Counted from the first letter of the stretch, positions 8,517 through 18,101 are shown. The stretch: 64,000 nt of DNA from Uliginosibacterium sp036017065 (GCF_036017065.1 NZ_JAYXHR010000003.1:310001-374000); one strand, 5' to 3'. The notes: generated from the letters alone by a model not told the origin. Numbers and translations: made by a program.

Positions 8517-10976
8517 TCAGGCGCTGATGCGCGTGCTGCGCACGTGGCTGAAGAAACGCAGCGACAGTTCGTCCGACAGGTTGGAGGTGGCGTCGCGCAT
8601 GCTGTCCAGCAGGCTGGCCAGGGCCGATGAACCGTGTTGCAGGTCGAGGTCCGGGTCCAGTCCGAGCAGGGCCTTGTGGGCCTCGACGAGCGGCCTGCCC
8701 GGCATGGGGCCGAGGCTGCCCGCCAGGCGGCTGAGGTATTCGGTGAGCCCCAGGCTCTGGAACACCAGCGCCCGCGGATTGGACTCGTCGCGCACCAGCA
8801 GGTCCAGCACGGCCAGCCATTCCGGCTGGGCGAGGTAGCGCGAACGGTAGGTCACGATGCTGTCGGACACTTCCAGCAGCCATTCGGGGCTGGCGTCCGC
8901 GCTGCCGGCGAAAGCGCTTTCGATGGCCAGCGACTGGAACTGCAGGCGCTCGATGCGCCGGCCCAGCGACAGGAAACGCCAGCCGTGGTCGCGGGTCATG
9001 CCGTCCAGCGCGAAGCCGGACAGCGTCATGAAGCGGTTGATCAGGTCGTCCAGCATCGCCAGCGCCTCGAACACGCCCATCTGGTTGTGCGGTTTGCGGG
9101 CGATCCGCGCCGTCAGTGCATTGAGGGTGCGCCAGTTGTCCAGCGACAGGCGCTCGCGCAGCGAGAAGCCCACGCGCGACAGGTACTGCACGTGGCAGGC
9201 CAGGCCGGCCGCCATCTCCACGTCGGTCACCGCGCGCACCAGCTGGCGCGGCACGGCCCAGCGGCTGGTGGTCTCGGCATCGATGATGCCCATGCGCTTG
9301 CCCAGGGTGTCGATTCCTTGCCAGGTGGCGGAGCCCTCGCTGTCATCCACCACGCGGGCGAGGGCGACGCGCAGGTAGCGGGCGAGGTTGTCGCAGCGCT
9401 CCGTGTAGCGCCCGAACCAGAACAGGTTCTCGACCACGCGGCTGGACAGGCCGGCACCGCTGCGCACCAGGTCGGTCGCGCGGACCGGCCGGTGCAGCAA
9501 TGACAACTGGGTGGGCGGCTCGTCGCCCAGCACCCACACGTCCTTGCTGCCGCCGCCGCGCTGGCTGGACAGGATGCGCAGGTCGTCTTGCGACGACGTG
9601 CGGGCCAATCCACCCGGCATCACCACGTAGCCCTGCGGCGTGGCCACCGCGAACACGCGCAGGCCGACCGAGCGGGGCAACAGGCGGCGGCCGTGCTCGC
9701 GGTCGAGCACCGGTGCGCGCGACAGCTGCACCAGTTCCTGCGCCACCATGTCCTGCGGCGCGCTGCGTACGCGGCGTGCCAGGTCATCCATGCGGCCGGC
9801 ATCCAGCTTGTCGCCGAAGACCGGGCCGAAGGGCCGCTGCGGCATGGCGCCCTTGAAGACCAGGTGGTCGGCCTGCTGCAGGGCGTCTTCCATCGCGGCG
9901 TTTTCGCCACACCACCAGGTGGCGACGTTGGGAATCGCCAGCGATTCGCCCAGCAGGTGTTCGCACAGGCCGGGCATGAAGCCGTTGAGCGCGCCGGACT
10001 CCAGCACGCTGGTGCCCAGCGCGTTGGCGACCATCACGTTGCCACGGCGGATCGCCTCCACGAGGCCGGGAATGCCCAGCGCGGAATCCGCGCGCAGTTC
10101 CAGCGGGTCGCAGTAGTCGTCGTCCAGGCGGCGGATGATGGCGTGCACCCGCTGCAGGCCGGACAGTGTCTTGAGCCACACGCAGCCCTCGCGCACCGTC
10201 AGGTCGTGCCCTTCCACCAGCGGGAAGCCGAGGTAGCGCGCCAGGTAGGCGTGCTCGAAATAGGTCTCGTTGTACGGCCCCGGCGTCAGCAGCACCGTGC
10301 GGCAGGGCTCGCCGTTGCGCGGCGCCAGCTGCTCGAAGCTGTCGCGCATGGCGGCGAAGTAGCCGGCCAGGCGGCGCACCTTGAGGTCCTGGAACAGGTC
10401 TGGCAGCAGGCGCGAGACGATCAGCCGGTTCTCCAGCGCGTAGCCGGCGCCGGACGGTGCCTGCGTCCGGTCGCCGATGACCCACCAGTGGCCGTCCGGC
10501 GAACGCGCCAGGTCCACCGCATAGGTGTGCAGGAAGATGCCGCCGGCCGGTTCGATGCCGTGCATCGGCCGCAGGTAGCCCGGGTGGCCCAGCAGCAGCG
10601 AGGGCGGCAGGCGGCCTTCGCGCAGCAGGTCCTGCGGGCCGTAGAGATCGGCCAGCACCCGGTTGAACAAGGTGGCGCGCTGGGTCACGCCGCGTTCGAT
10701 CTCGCGCCATTCCGCGGCCGGGATGATCAGTGGCAGCGGGTCCAGGTTCCACGGGCGGTCCGCACCCTGCGCGTCGCCGTAGACGTTGTAGGTGACGCCG
10801 TTGTCGCGGATCTGGCGGTCCACCTCGCCGAACAGCGAACGCAGTTGCGGCGGCGTCTGCGCCAGCAGGCGCTCGTACAGGCGCTGGTAGTGGCCACGCG
10901 CGCTGCCGGCGGCCGCGAACATCTCGTCGTGGCGGTCATCGTCGGGAGGGTAGTGCGCGAGCAACTGCTGGGGCAT
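8517..10976 (-). CDS. Fused circularly permuted ATP-grasp and alpha-E protein
   Basis: The 819-residue protein joins two proteins that are separate in the first cluster. Residues 1 to about 490 are the circularly permuted ATP-grasp domain (VLLTPGPYNETYFEHAYLAR, IIRRLDDDYCDPLELR, RRLLPRSVGLRVFAV), and about 500-819 are the alpha-E domain (SSRVVENLFWFGRYTERCDN, RFLSLGRRIERLQFQSLAIE). The N terminus is longer than in the stand-alone enzyme. The fusion supports direct cooperation of the two domains. In the ATP-grasp part KEVHGAGGYG of the first copy is replaced by a diverged VFKGAMPQRPFGP, so the two copies may differ in nucleotide binding or substrate. The 1145-residue transglutaminase lies 171 bp upstream on the same strand. 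Confidence 0.93.
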   Translation of the reverse strand: MPQQLLAHYPPDDDRHDEMFAAAGSARGHYQRLYERLLAQTPPQLRSLFGEVDRQIRDNGVTYNVYGDAQGADRPWNLDPLPLIIPAAEWREIERGVTQRATLFNRVLADLYGPQDLLREGRLPPSLLLGHPGYLRPMHGIEPAGGIFLHTYAVDLARSPDGHWWVIGDRTQAPSGAGYALENRLIVSRLLPDLFQDLKVRRLAGYFAAMRDSFEQLAPRNGEPCRTVLLTPGPYNETYFEHAYLARYLGFPLVEGHDLTVREGCVWLKTLSGLQRVHAIIRRLDDDYCDPLELRADSALGIPGLVEAIRRGNVMVANALGTSVLESGALNGFMPGLCEHLLGESLAIPNVATWWCGENAAMEDALQQADHLVFKGAMPQRPFGPVFGDKLDAGRMDDLARRVRSAPQDMVAQELVQLSRAPVLDREHGRRLLPRSVGLRVFAVATPQGYVVMPGGLARTSSQDDLRILSSQRGGGSKDVWVLGDEPPTQLSLLHRPVRATDLVRSGAGLSSRVVENLFWFGRYTERCDNLARYLRVALARVVDDSEGSATWQGIDTLGKRMGIIDAETTSRWAVPRQLVRAVTDVEMAAGLACHVQYLSRVGFSLRERLSLDNWRTLNALTARIARKPHNQMGVFEALAMLDDLINRFMTLSGFALDGMTRDHGWRFLSLGRRIERLQFQSLAIESAFAGSADASPEWLLEVSDSIVTYRSRYLAQPEWLAVLDLLVRDESNPRALVFQSLGLTEYLSRLAGSLGPMPGRPLVEAHKALLGLDPDLDLQHGSSALASLLDSMRDATSNLSDELSLRFFSHVRSTRISA

Positions 10977-11100
10977 GGCGGCGAAAGGTCTTTTGCAGCG
11001 GCGCTCTTGTCGCGAAGGGCTGCAGGGCCTTCTGCGGGGCGCACATCGGGAGCACGCAGGCTAGCACGGCCTTCCGCCGGGCCAATACGCAAGAATACGC

Positions 11101-11125
11101 AGGCGGCTGCAATTTGCGGCCGCCT
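11101..11125 (-). terminator. Inverted repeat downstream of the DUF2126 gene
   Basis: A 12-bp inverted repeat with one G-T pair (11101-11112 with 11114-11125) lies 23 bp after the stop at 11148. A second, shorter imperfect hairpin (11124-11143) precedes it. No clean T run follows on the minus strand, so termination is possible but not certain; it may reduce transcription into the ATP-grasp/alpha-E gene. Confidence 0.4.
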
Positions 11126-11147
11126 GGCGCCCCGGGTGCCAGCCTGG

Positions 11148-14100
11148 CTAGCCGGGCACTGCCCGCCGCAGGTCCAGCGTGAACGGGAAGTCCGGGTTGC
11201 GTGGTTCCTCGCTGACCTGCACCTTGCCCGGCGTGTGGCCCATGCGGAAGAAGCGGTTGAGGCGGCGGGCCTCGGCTTCGAAGGCGTTGATCGGGAAGGT
11301 GACGTAGTTGCGGCCGCCGGGGTGGGCGACGTGGTACTGGCAGCCGCCCAGCGAGCGGTCCATCCAGGTGTCGACCAGGTCGAAGGTCAGCGGGACGTGC
11401 ACGCCGATGGTGGGGTGCAGCGAGCTGCTGGGCCACCAGGCGCGGTAACGCACGCCAGCGACATATTCGCCGACGTTGCCGGTGGGTTGCAGCGGCACGA
11501 TGCGGCCGTTGCAGCTCAGCACGTGGCGGTCGCCGACCAGGCCGTCCACCTTCACCTGCAGGCGCTCGACAGAGGAGTCGACGTAGCGCACGGTGCCGCC
11601 GGGTGCGCCTTCTTCGCCCATCACGTGCCAGGGCTCCAGTGCCATGCGCAGCTGGACGTCGACGCTCTTGGCGGCGAAGTCGCCCAGCTTGGGGAAGCGG
11701 AATTCCAGGTGCGGGGCGAACCAGTCGGACTGCAGCGGGTAGCCGAAGTCCTGCAGTTCGGTCATGACGTCCTGCAGGTCTTCCCATACGAAGTGCGGCA
11801 GCATGAAACGGTCATGCAGCTCGGTGCCCCAGCGCTTGATGCGCGGCGGCTGGTAGGGGTGCTGCCAGAAGCGGCTGACCAGTGCGCGCATCAGCAGTTG
11901 TTGGGTGAGGCTCATCTGCGCGTGCGGCGGCATTTCGAAGGCACGCATCTCCAGCAGGCCGAGGCGGCCGCTGGACGAATCCGGCGAGTACAGCTTGTCG
12001 ATGCAGAACTCGGCGCGGTGCGTGTTGCCGGTCACGTCGATGAGCAGGTTGCGCAGCAGGCGGTCGACCTGCCAGGGCGGCGCGGCACCGGCCCATTGCT
12101 GCGACAGGCGCTGCATTTCCCGGAAGGCGATCTCGATCTCGTACACCGAGTCGTTGCGTGCCTCGTCGATGCGCGGCGCCTGGCTGGTCGGGCCGATGAA
12201 CATGCCGGAGAACAGGTAGGACAGCGCCGGGTGGTTGTGCCAGTAGGCGATCATGCTGGCCAGCACGTCGGGCCGGCGCAGGAAGGGCGAGTCGGCCGGG
12301 GTGGCACCGCCCAGCACGAAGTGGTTGCCGCCCCCGGTGCCGCTGTGGCGGCCGTCGAGCATGAACTTCTCGGTCGACAGGCGCGTGTGGTGGGCGGCGT
12401 CGTAGAGGTGGGTGGTCTGGTCGACCAGCTCGGTCCACGAGGATGCCGGGTGGATGTTCACCTCGATGACACCCGGGTCTGGCGTCACGCGCAGGGTGGT
12501 GAGGCGCGGATCCTTCGGGGGTTCATAGCCTTCGAGGACGACCGGCAGGGCCAGTTCGTCGGCAGTCGCCTCGATGGCGCTGACGATCTCCAGGTAGTCC
12601 TCCAGCGCGGCGGTCGGCGGCATGAAGAGGTAGAGCTTGCCGTCGCGTGGCTCCGCGCACATGGCGGTGCGGGTGATCCAGCCGGCGGACCGGAAGGCGG
12701 CCGGTGCGGCATCGGGCGAAATGTTGCTGCGGCTGCGCAGGCGGTCCGCCTCGCGACGCTTCAAGCCGGCCACGCCCCCCACGCCTCCGAGGCCCTGGGG
12801 GTCATCCAGCTCTGCGTACGGGTCGTGCTGCAAGGCGTTCCAGGCTGCGCCGTTGGCGTCCTCCGCACGGTTCAGCGTGCGCAGGCGGCGGTAGGGCGGC
12901 AGCGGCGGGAAGCTCTGGGTCGGGTCCGGCTGGTGGATCCACGGGTAGTCGCCCTGCTTGGCCCAGGGCTGCGAGTCCAGCGGCAGGCGGTAGCCGAGCG
13001 CGGAGTCGCCGGGAGTCAGGTAGCAACGTTCCTCGCGCAGGAACCACGGACCGGTCTGCCAGCGATCGGGGGCGGTGTGGCTGCGCGCGATCGGCAGCAC
13101 CCAGCCGACGGTCTTGTCCAGCCCTTCGGTGAACACCTTGCGCAGGCGCTCGCGCTCCAGCGGGTCGGCCAGGCGGGCGTCGAAGGGGTCGACGTTGGTG
13201 GGGAGGCGGCGCTCGCGCCACAGGTAGTACCAGACGTCCTCGAAGGCGGGGAAGACGTATTTCGATTCCAGCCCGAGTTTTTCGCTGAGGGCACGCAGGA
13301 AGCCGGCGGCCTGTGCCTCGGTGACGCCGTAGTCCTTCTTCTCGTCGGCGAAGAGTTCCGGCTTGCTCCACACCGGCTCGCCGTCCTTGCGCCAGAACAG
13401 GTTGAGCGACCAGCGCGGCAACTGCTCGCCGGGGTACCACTTGCCCTGGCCGTAGTGCAGCAGGCCTTCCGGCGCGTACCTGGCCTTGAGCTTGGCCAGC
13501 AGCTCGGCGGACAGGCCGCGCTTGGTCGGGCCCAGCGCGTCGGTATTCCACTCGGCGCCGTCACGGTCATCCACCGACACGAAGGTGGGTTCGCCGCCCT
13601 GCGTGAGACGCACGTCGTGGAGGTTCAGGTCGCTGTCGATGCGCAGGCCCAGTTCGCTGATGTCCGCCCACTGTTCGTCCGTGTAGGGTTTGGTCACCCT
13701 TGGCGCTTCCCAGATGCGGTCCACGCGCATGTGGTGTTCGAACTCCACTTCGGCCTGCTCCAGCACGCCGGTGATGGGCGCGGCGGAGGAGGGCTCCGGC
13801 GAGCACGCTAGCGGGATGTGGCCTTCGCCGGCCAGCAGGCCGGAGGTGGGGTCGAAGCCGATCCAGCCGGCACCGGGCAGGTATACCTCGCACCAGGCGT
13901 GCAGGTCGGTGAAGTCGACCTCGGTGCCGGAGGGGCCGTCCAGCGACTTCACGTCGGGCTTCAGCTGGATCAGGTAGCCGGACACGAAACGCGCGGCCAG
14001 GCCGAGGTGGCGCAGCAACTGCACCAGCAACCAGCCGGAATCGCGGCAGGAGCCGAGCGCCTTGTCCAGCGTCTGCTCCGGCGTCTGCACGCCTGGCTCC

Positions 14101-14585
14101 ATGCGGATGGTGTAGGCGATGTCCTTCTGGATCATCTGGTTCACCGCCACCAGGAAGTCGATGGTGTGCTGCTCGGTCTTCGGCACCTTGTCGAGGTAGG
14201 CGGCGAACTTCGGCGTCAGCGGTGCCTTGACGAGGTAGGGCGCCAGCTCGGTCGCCAGCGATTCGTCGTACTTGAAGGGGAAGTTGGTGGCGCCGGGTTC
14301 CAGGAAGAAGTCAAAGGGGTTCAGCACCGCCATCTCGACCACCAGGTCGATCTCCACGCGGAACTCGGTGGTCTTCTCCGGGAAGACCAGGCGCGCCAGG
14401 TAATTGCTCTGCGGGTCCTGTTGCCAGTTGATGAAGTGCTTCTCGGGCGTCACCCGCATGGAATAGCTGAGCACCCGCGTGCGCGAATGCGGCGCAGGGC
14501 GCAGGCGTACGACCTGGGGGCCGAGCTGGATCGGCCGGTCGTACTTGTAATGGGTGATGTGATTGAGCGCGACGTGGATCGACAT
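11148..14585 (-). CDS. Transglutaminase-like protein with DUF2126 region
   Basis: The start at 14585 (MSIHVALNHITHYKYDRPIQ) is preferred over one 12 codons upstream because GGAGAAGAG precedes it. The 1145-residue product has an N-terminal beta domain, a transglutaminase core (Cys in LGSCRDSGWLLVQLLRHLG, His in LHAWCEVYLPG, Asp in IGFDPTSG, all within about 300 residues) and a very long C-terminal DUF2126 region. That region carries conserved motifs such as GGEPTFVSVDDRDGAEWN and TGGGNHFVLGG, which resemble a glutamate-cysteine-ligase-like or amidoligase fold in published domain analyses. It is predicted cytoplasmic. It heads the second ATP-grasp/alpha-E/transglutaminase cluster. Confidence 0.93.
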   Translation of the reverse strand: MSIHVALNHITHYKYDRPIQLGPQVVRLRPAPHSRTRVLSYSMRVTPEKHFINWQQDPQSNYLARLVFPEKTTEFRVEIDLVVEMAVLNPFDFFLEPGATNFPFKYDESLATELAPYLVKAPLTPKFAAYLDKVPKTEQHTIDFLVAVNQMIQKDIAYTIRMEPGVQTPEQTLDKALGSCRDSGWLLVQLLRHLGLAARFVSGYLIQLKPDVKSLDGPSGTEVDFTDLHAWCEVYLPGAGWIGFDPTSGLLAGEGHIPLACSPEPSSAAPITGVLEQAEVEFEHHMRVDRIWEAPRVTKPYTDEQWADISELGLRIDSDLNLHDVRLTQGGEPTFVSVDDRDGAEWNTDALGPTKRGLSAELLAKLKARYAPEGLLHYGQGKWYPGEQLPRWSLNLFWRKDGEPVWSKPELFADEKKDYGVTEAQAAGFLRALSEKLGLESKYVFPAFEDVWYYLWRERRLPTNVDPFDARLADPLERERLRKVFTEGLDKTVGWVLPIARSHTAPDRWQTGPWFLREERCYLTPGDSALGYRLPLDSQPWAKQGDYPWIHQPDPTQSFPPLPPYRRLRTLNRAEDANGAAWNALQHDPYAELDDPQGLGGVGGVAGLKRREADRLRSRSNISPDAAPAAFRSAGWITRTAMCAEPRDGKLYLFMPPTAALEDYLEIVSAIEATADELALPVVLEGYEPPKDPRLTTLRVTPDPGVIEVNIHPASSWTELVDQTTHLYDAAHHTRLSTEKFMLDGRHSGTGGGNHFVLGGATPADSPFLRRPDVLASMIAYWHNHPALSYLFSGMFIGPTSQAPRIDEARNDSVYEIEIAFREMQRLSQQWAGAAPPWQVDRLLRNLLIDVTGNTHRAEFCIDKLYSPDSSSGRLGLLEMRAFEMPPHAQMSLTQQLLMRALVSRFWQHPYQPPRIKRWGTELHDRFMLPHFVWEDLQDVMTELQDFGYPLQSDWFAPHLEFRFPKLGDFAAKSVDVQLRMALEPWHVMGEEGAPGGTVRYVDSSVERLQVKVDGLVGDRHVLSCNGRIVPLQPTGNVGEYVAGVRYRAWWPSSSLHPTIGVHVPLTFDLVDTWMDRSLGGCQYHVAHPGGRNYVTFPINAFEAEARRLNRFFRMGHTPGKVQVSEEPRNPDFPFTLDLRRAVPG

Positions 14586-14817
14586 GGACTCTTCTCCGGG
14601 AGACTGCCTGGTACGTAGCAATTAGCGTGCACAGCGACGATGCCCCGGCTCGCGACGCTGGCACCGGCTTCTGGCACCAAAGCGAGGCCGGGTATCCGGG
14701 CCTGGGGGGATTGTGCACTGCAATGAGGCAGAGCGTGCGCCCCGGCTGTTACGGCCGTGGCGGGCGAGGGGGCGGGCAACGAGTCGGAACGTGGTGGCTG
14801 GCGCCTGCACCGGGCTT

Positions 14818-16014
14818 TCAGCCGGCACCGCTGCCGAGGAAGGGCGCGATGATCGCCCGCACCTTTGCCTCCGCCGCGACGGCGTCGAAGGCCTTGCCCT
14901 CGTTGTAGGCGTCGGCCTCGGCGAACAGCGGCTCGAACAGCGCCTGCTGGCCGATCCGGTCGTGCAGTACCAGCCGGTCATGCCTGGCCTGCAACTCGCG
15001 GAACACCCGGCGCACCACCGCCCAGTAGGCGGCGGTGTTGCGCCAGTATTCGTCGCCGGCCGCCAGGCTGGGCGCGGTGATGCGCTCGTAGCGGTCCAGC
15101 CCGAGTTCCTCGGCGATGTAGCGCGGCTCGCCCGCCGCCGGGCCGGCCACCCGCTTGCGGTTCTCCTGCTGGTGCAGCCAGCCGGCACTGGTGAGGATGA
15201 TGCGGTGCTCGCCTTCCATCACCGTGTAGTCCTTGCGCGTGGTGTGTTCGCGACGTGGCAGCGGACGCAGTTCGCGCGAGCCCGTCCATTGCGACAGGTT
15301 GCCGCGGTGCTCCCATTTCCCGTAGGCCTCGTAGCGTGGCGAATCGTCCACCTGCGACACCGCTTGCGACCAGGTGCCGGCCGCCTCGCCGGCGGCCAGC
15401 TTGCGGCGTACCCAGGTGTCATCGCCGTTGTAGACGTGCAGGTCGGTGTCCTCGAAGGTCCAGTCCTGTCGCCAGTGCTTCATCACCATCGGCCCGGCGA
15501 CCGTGCCGTCGGGCTGGCGGAAGTACATCACCAGCATGTGCTGCAGGCTGATGAAACGGCCGGTGTCCTCGATGACCCGCACCTGTTCCGTCGCCCAGGA
15601 GTGGTAGGGCCGCGCGAGCTTGAAATCCTGCGTGAGGCCCAGGGTCTCCATGAAATGAAAGCTGGTCTTGTAGTCACCGGCCAGCGACAGGATGGCGGCA
15701 CGGTCGCGCTCGAACGGTGTCTTCGCTGCGGCGATTTCGGCCAGCGGCAGCGCGCGGGGTGGCGCCAGCGTCACCGGCGTGCCATGCGTCATGCCGCCAC
15801 CGGGCCGGGCCTGTGCCACGGGCAGTTCGCCCCAGCCGAACAGGAAATCGGTGGTGGGCGCAGGCGTGGTCTGCGCGGGCGTGGCCGGTGCTGGTGAGGA
15901 TTGCCCGGTGCCCGGGTTGGCGACAGCCTGCATGGCATGTGCGAGCAACGCAGCGCTGACGAGCAGGGCGGGAATCCGAGTGGAAATCAGGGAGGGAGTT
16001 CGACGTGCGGCCAT
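14818..16014 (-). CDS. DUF6607 family secreted protein
   Basis: The start at 16014 gives a product of 398 residues with a clear signal peptide (MAARRTPSLISTRIPALLVS, hydrophobic core, cleavage near MQAVA-NPG); longer upstream starts lack one. After a Pro/Thr-rich linker the body matches the DUF6607 family (GDYKTSFHFMETLGL, RPYHSWATEQVRVIEDTGRF, DTWVRRKLA). Function is unknown. It is probably periplasmic or outer-membrane associated. It lies between the DUF2126 gene and the degP-type protease gene, all on the minus strand but with gaps over 200 bp, so it is probably its own unit. Confidence 0.82.
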   Translation of the reverse strand: MAARRTPSLISTRIPALLVSAALLAHAMQAVANPGTGQSSPAPATPAQTTPAPTTDFLFGWGELPVAQARPGGGMTHGTPVTLAPPRALPLAEIAAAKTPFERDRAAILSLAGDYKTSFHFMETLGLTQDFKLARPYHSWATEQVRVIEDTGRFISLQHMLVMYFRQPDGTVAGPMVMKHWRQDWTFEDTDLHVYNGDDTWVRRKLAAGEAAGTWSQAVSQVDDSPRYEAYGKWEHRGNLSQWTGSRELRPLPRREHTTRKDYTVMEGEHRIILTSAGWLHQQENRKRVAGPAAGEPRYIAEELGLDRYERITAPSLAAGDEYWRNTAAYWAVVRRVFRELQARHDRLVLHDRIGQQALFEPLFAEADAYNEGKAFDAVAAEAKVRAIIAPFLGSGAG

Positions 16015-16201
16015 GATGCGACAGCCAGAAGCGGGAGGACCGTCAGTGTCGCGCGGAAGCGCATCCAGGCCAAGCCTGCAGGACCGCCGCGCCCGCCCTG
16101 TGCCGCGGATGGCCGGGCAAGTCGGGGGGCAATGTGAGGGGCAAGGCGAGGGGGCGGCGCCCGAAGATCGCCGCCCCGCCTGCCACAAGGCTTGAAGGCC
16201 T

Positions 16202-16220
16202 GCCCGGCACGTGGCCGGGC
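16202..16220 (-). terminator. Hairpin after the degP-type gene
   Basis: A perfect 7-bp GC stem (16202-16208 with 16214-16220, loop ACGTG) lies 9 bp after the protease stop. It is terminator-like but has no T tract. Confidence 0.45.
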
Positions 16221-16228
16221 TGCCGGCA

Positions 16229-17755
16229 TCAGCCGATGCGCACCGGCACGAAGATGCGTGCGTCGCCGCGCTGGATCAGCAGCGCCACCGACTTGCCGGC
16301 GTCGGCCACGATGTTGCGCACCTGCTCGGCGCTGCGTACCGGCGCGCCGTTCACCGACAGCAGCACGTCGCCCGGTTCGATACCCGCGCGTGCTGCGGCT
16401 CCGCTGACGTTCTCCACCACCAGGCCGCCGCTCTGGCCGTCCTGGCGTTCGTCCGGCTGCAGGGGCCGCAGGGCCAGCCCGAGGCGGCCCTTCTGCGGCT
16501 CGGCGGCGGCCTGCTTCGCGGCCTTGCCTTCGTCGAGCGCCGCCAGGGTGGCGTCCAGCTTCATGGCTTTGCCGTCGCGCCAGACATCCAGCGTCACCTT
16601 CTGGCCGGGCGAGGACGCGCCGATCAGTGCCGGCAGGTCGCCGGAGCCGACGATGGGCTGCCCGTTCACGCTGCGGATGACGTCGCCTTCCTTAAGGCCG
16701 GCTTTGGCTGCCGGGCCCTTGGCGTCGACCCCGGACACCAGCGCACCGGCCGGCCGGTCGAGCTTGAAGGAATCGGCCAGCGACTGGTTGACCTCCTGCA
16801 CCGAGACGCCCAGGCGTGCATGCGTGGCGTGTCCGCTGGCGACGATCTGCTGCTGCACCCGCATGGCGACGTCGACGGGGATCGCGAAGGACAGGCCCTG
16901 GTAGCCGCCCGAGCGCGAATAGATCTGCGAGTTGATGCCCACCACCTCGCCACGGCCGTTGAACAGCGGCCCGCCGGAGTTGCCGGGGTTCACCGCCACG
17001 TCGGTCTGGATGAAAGGCACGTAGTTCTCGTCCGGCAGGCTGCGGCCCTTGGCGCTGATGACGCCCGCGCTCACGCTGTTCTCGAAGCCGAAGGGCGAGC
17101 CGATGGCCAGCACCCATTCACCCACGCGCAGGTCGTCGGCGGCAGCCAGCTTCACGGTGGGCAGGTCCTTCGCGTCGATGCGGATCACCGCCACGTCGGT
17201 CTTCGGGTCGGAGCCCAGAACTTTGGCGCGGAACTCGCGACGGTCGGTCAGCTTCACCGTCACCTCGGTGGCATTGCGCACCACGTGGGCGTTGGTCAGG
17301 ATCAGCCCGTCACTGCTGATGATGAAGCCGGAGCCCAGCCCGTGCTGTGGCATCTCCGCCTGCGGATCGCGCGGGCGCCCGTCCGGCGTCATGAAGCGGC
17401 GGAAGTACTCGAAGAACGGGTCGTTGCCGAAGGGGTCCTGCGGGGTCGCGACAGCGGGCGCGTCGTCCTCGTCGTCCTGTTGTGCCATCTGTGCCTTGCT
17501 GGTCACGGTGATGTTCACCACGGCCGGGCCGTAGCGCTGCACCACGCCGGCGAAATCGGGCGCGCCGGCAAGCGGTGCGTTGCTGGCCGCCTGGTTCGCA
17601 GCGGGTGCGGCCGGTGCAGGCATTGTCGCCGCCGCGGCAGGGGTGATCGGCGAGGCGTCCACCGAGTGGTAGGCGACCATGCCACCGGAGACCACCAGGC
17701 CGGTGACCAGCAGGGCGACGAGTGTCTTGCGGGGTGTGACGGTTGCGGCGTTCAT
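16229..17755 (-). CDS. Do-family periplasmic serine protease (DegP/DegQ/MucD type)
   Basis: The ATG at 17755 is preceded by AAGGAG at normal spacing; the product is 508 residues. It has an N-terminal signal sequence or anchor (TLVALLVTGLVVSGGMVAYH), a trypsin-like domain with His in ILTNAHVVRNA, Asp in KTDVAVIRID and Ser in NPGNSGGPLFNGRG, and two PDZ domains (about 290-385 and 410-500). It degrades misfolded envelope proteins and may act as a chaperone. An OmpR-family-type direct repeat lies about 85 bp upstream (17840 onward), shared with the Asr-like gene at 21389, suggesting control by the nearby two-component system. The divergent gene is a lipoprotein. Confidence 0.94.
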   Translation of the reverse strand: MNAATVTPRKTLVALLVTGLVVSGGMVAYHSVDASPITPAAAATMPAPAAPAANQAASNAPLAGAPDFAGVVQRYGPAVVNITVTSKAQMAQQDDEDDAPAVATPQDPFGNDPFFEYFRRFMTPDGRPRDPQAEMPQHGLGSGFIISSDGLILTNAHVVRNATEVTVKLTDRREFRAKVLGSDPKTDVAVIRIDAKDLPTVKLAAADDLRVGEWVLAIGSPFGFENSVSAGVISAKGRSLPDENYVPFIQTDVAVNPGNSGGPLFNGRGEVVGINSQIYSRSGGYQGLSFAIPVDVAMRVQQQIVASGHATHARLGVSVQEVNQSLADSFKLDRPAGALVSGVDAKGPAAKAGLKEGDVIRSVNGQPIVGSGDLPALIGASSPGQKVTLDVWRDGKAMKLDATLAALDEGKAAKQAAAEPQKGRLGLALRPLQPDERQDGQSGGLVVENVSGAAARAGIEPGDVLLSVNGAPVRSAEQVRNIVADAGKSVALLIQRGDARIFVPVRIG

Positions 17756-18101
17756 GTGAGTCTGCTCCTTGTGTCCGTGTCGATTCAACAAGCCCGGCGT
17801 CTTCTCGCATCGGGCATGGGGTGAGTCTGGCGGAGCAGACTTAGGCGGAGCTTAGGAGCGCATCAGGAACACCTCAGGAACCCGGTGGGGGCGCCAGCGA
17901 ACCGTCCGCGAGCAATGCCGCTGCACGCCATCACGTTTCGCACGGGAATGTCCATGGCATCGGAAGGGGCATGGCGAGCGGTGAATTCACCTATCATCAA
18001 CAACGGGGTTTCGCCGGGATCTCCACAGTCGTTTCCACGGCAGGGCGCAGGGTTTCCCGCCGCTTCTGCCATCGTTCCTGAACCAGCCTTTGGAGTTGAG
18101 C
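17756..18101. other. Divergent intergenic region between protease and lipoprotein genes
   Basis: This 346-bp gap holds the protease promoter with the repeated CTTAGG element (17817-17879, described separately). On the lipoprotein side a possible -10 (TATCAT near 17990) and a GGAG ribosome binding site before 18102 are visible, but no good -35. Nothing else is apparent. Confidence 0.5.
17817..17879 (-). promoter_or_regulatory. Predicted QseB/PmrA-like response-regulator site upstream of the protease
   Basis: CTTAGG-N5-CTTAGG is seen at 17840-17856, followed by a second pair TCAGGA-N5-TCAGGA at 17863-17879, so four half-sites lie on one helix face (11-12 bp spacing). The segment 17817-17856 aligns without gaps to 21433-21472 upstream of the Asr-like gene at 28 of 40 bases. 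The PmrA/QseB class of OmpR-family regulators uses CTTAA-N6-CTTAA direct repeats. Binding by the regulator encoded at 20233-20892 is inferred. Confidence 0.6.

Noticed and set aside
9588..13811. Very long open frame on the plus strand (about 1400 codons)
   Set aside because: It lies antisense to the ATP-grasp/alpha-E and DUF2126 genes, has the His/Gln/Arg/Val-rich composition typical of GC-rich shadow frames and no recognisable domain.
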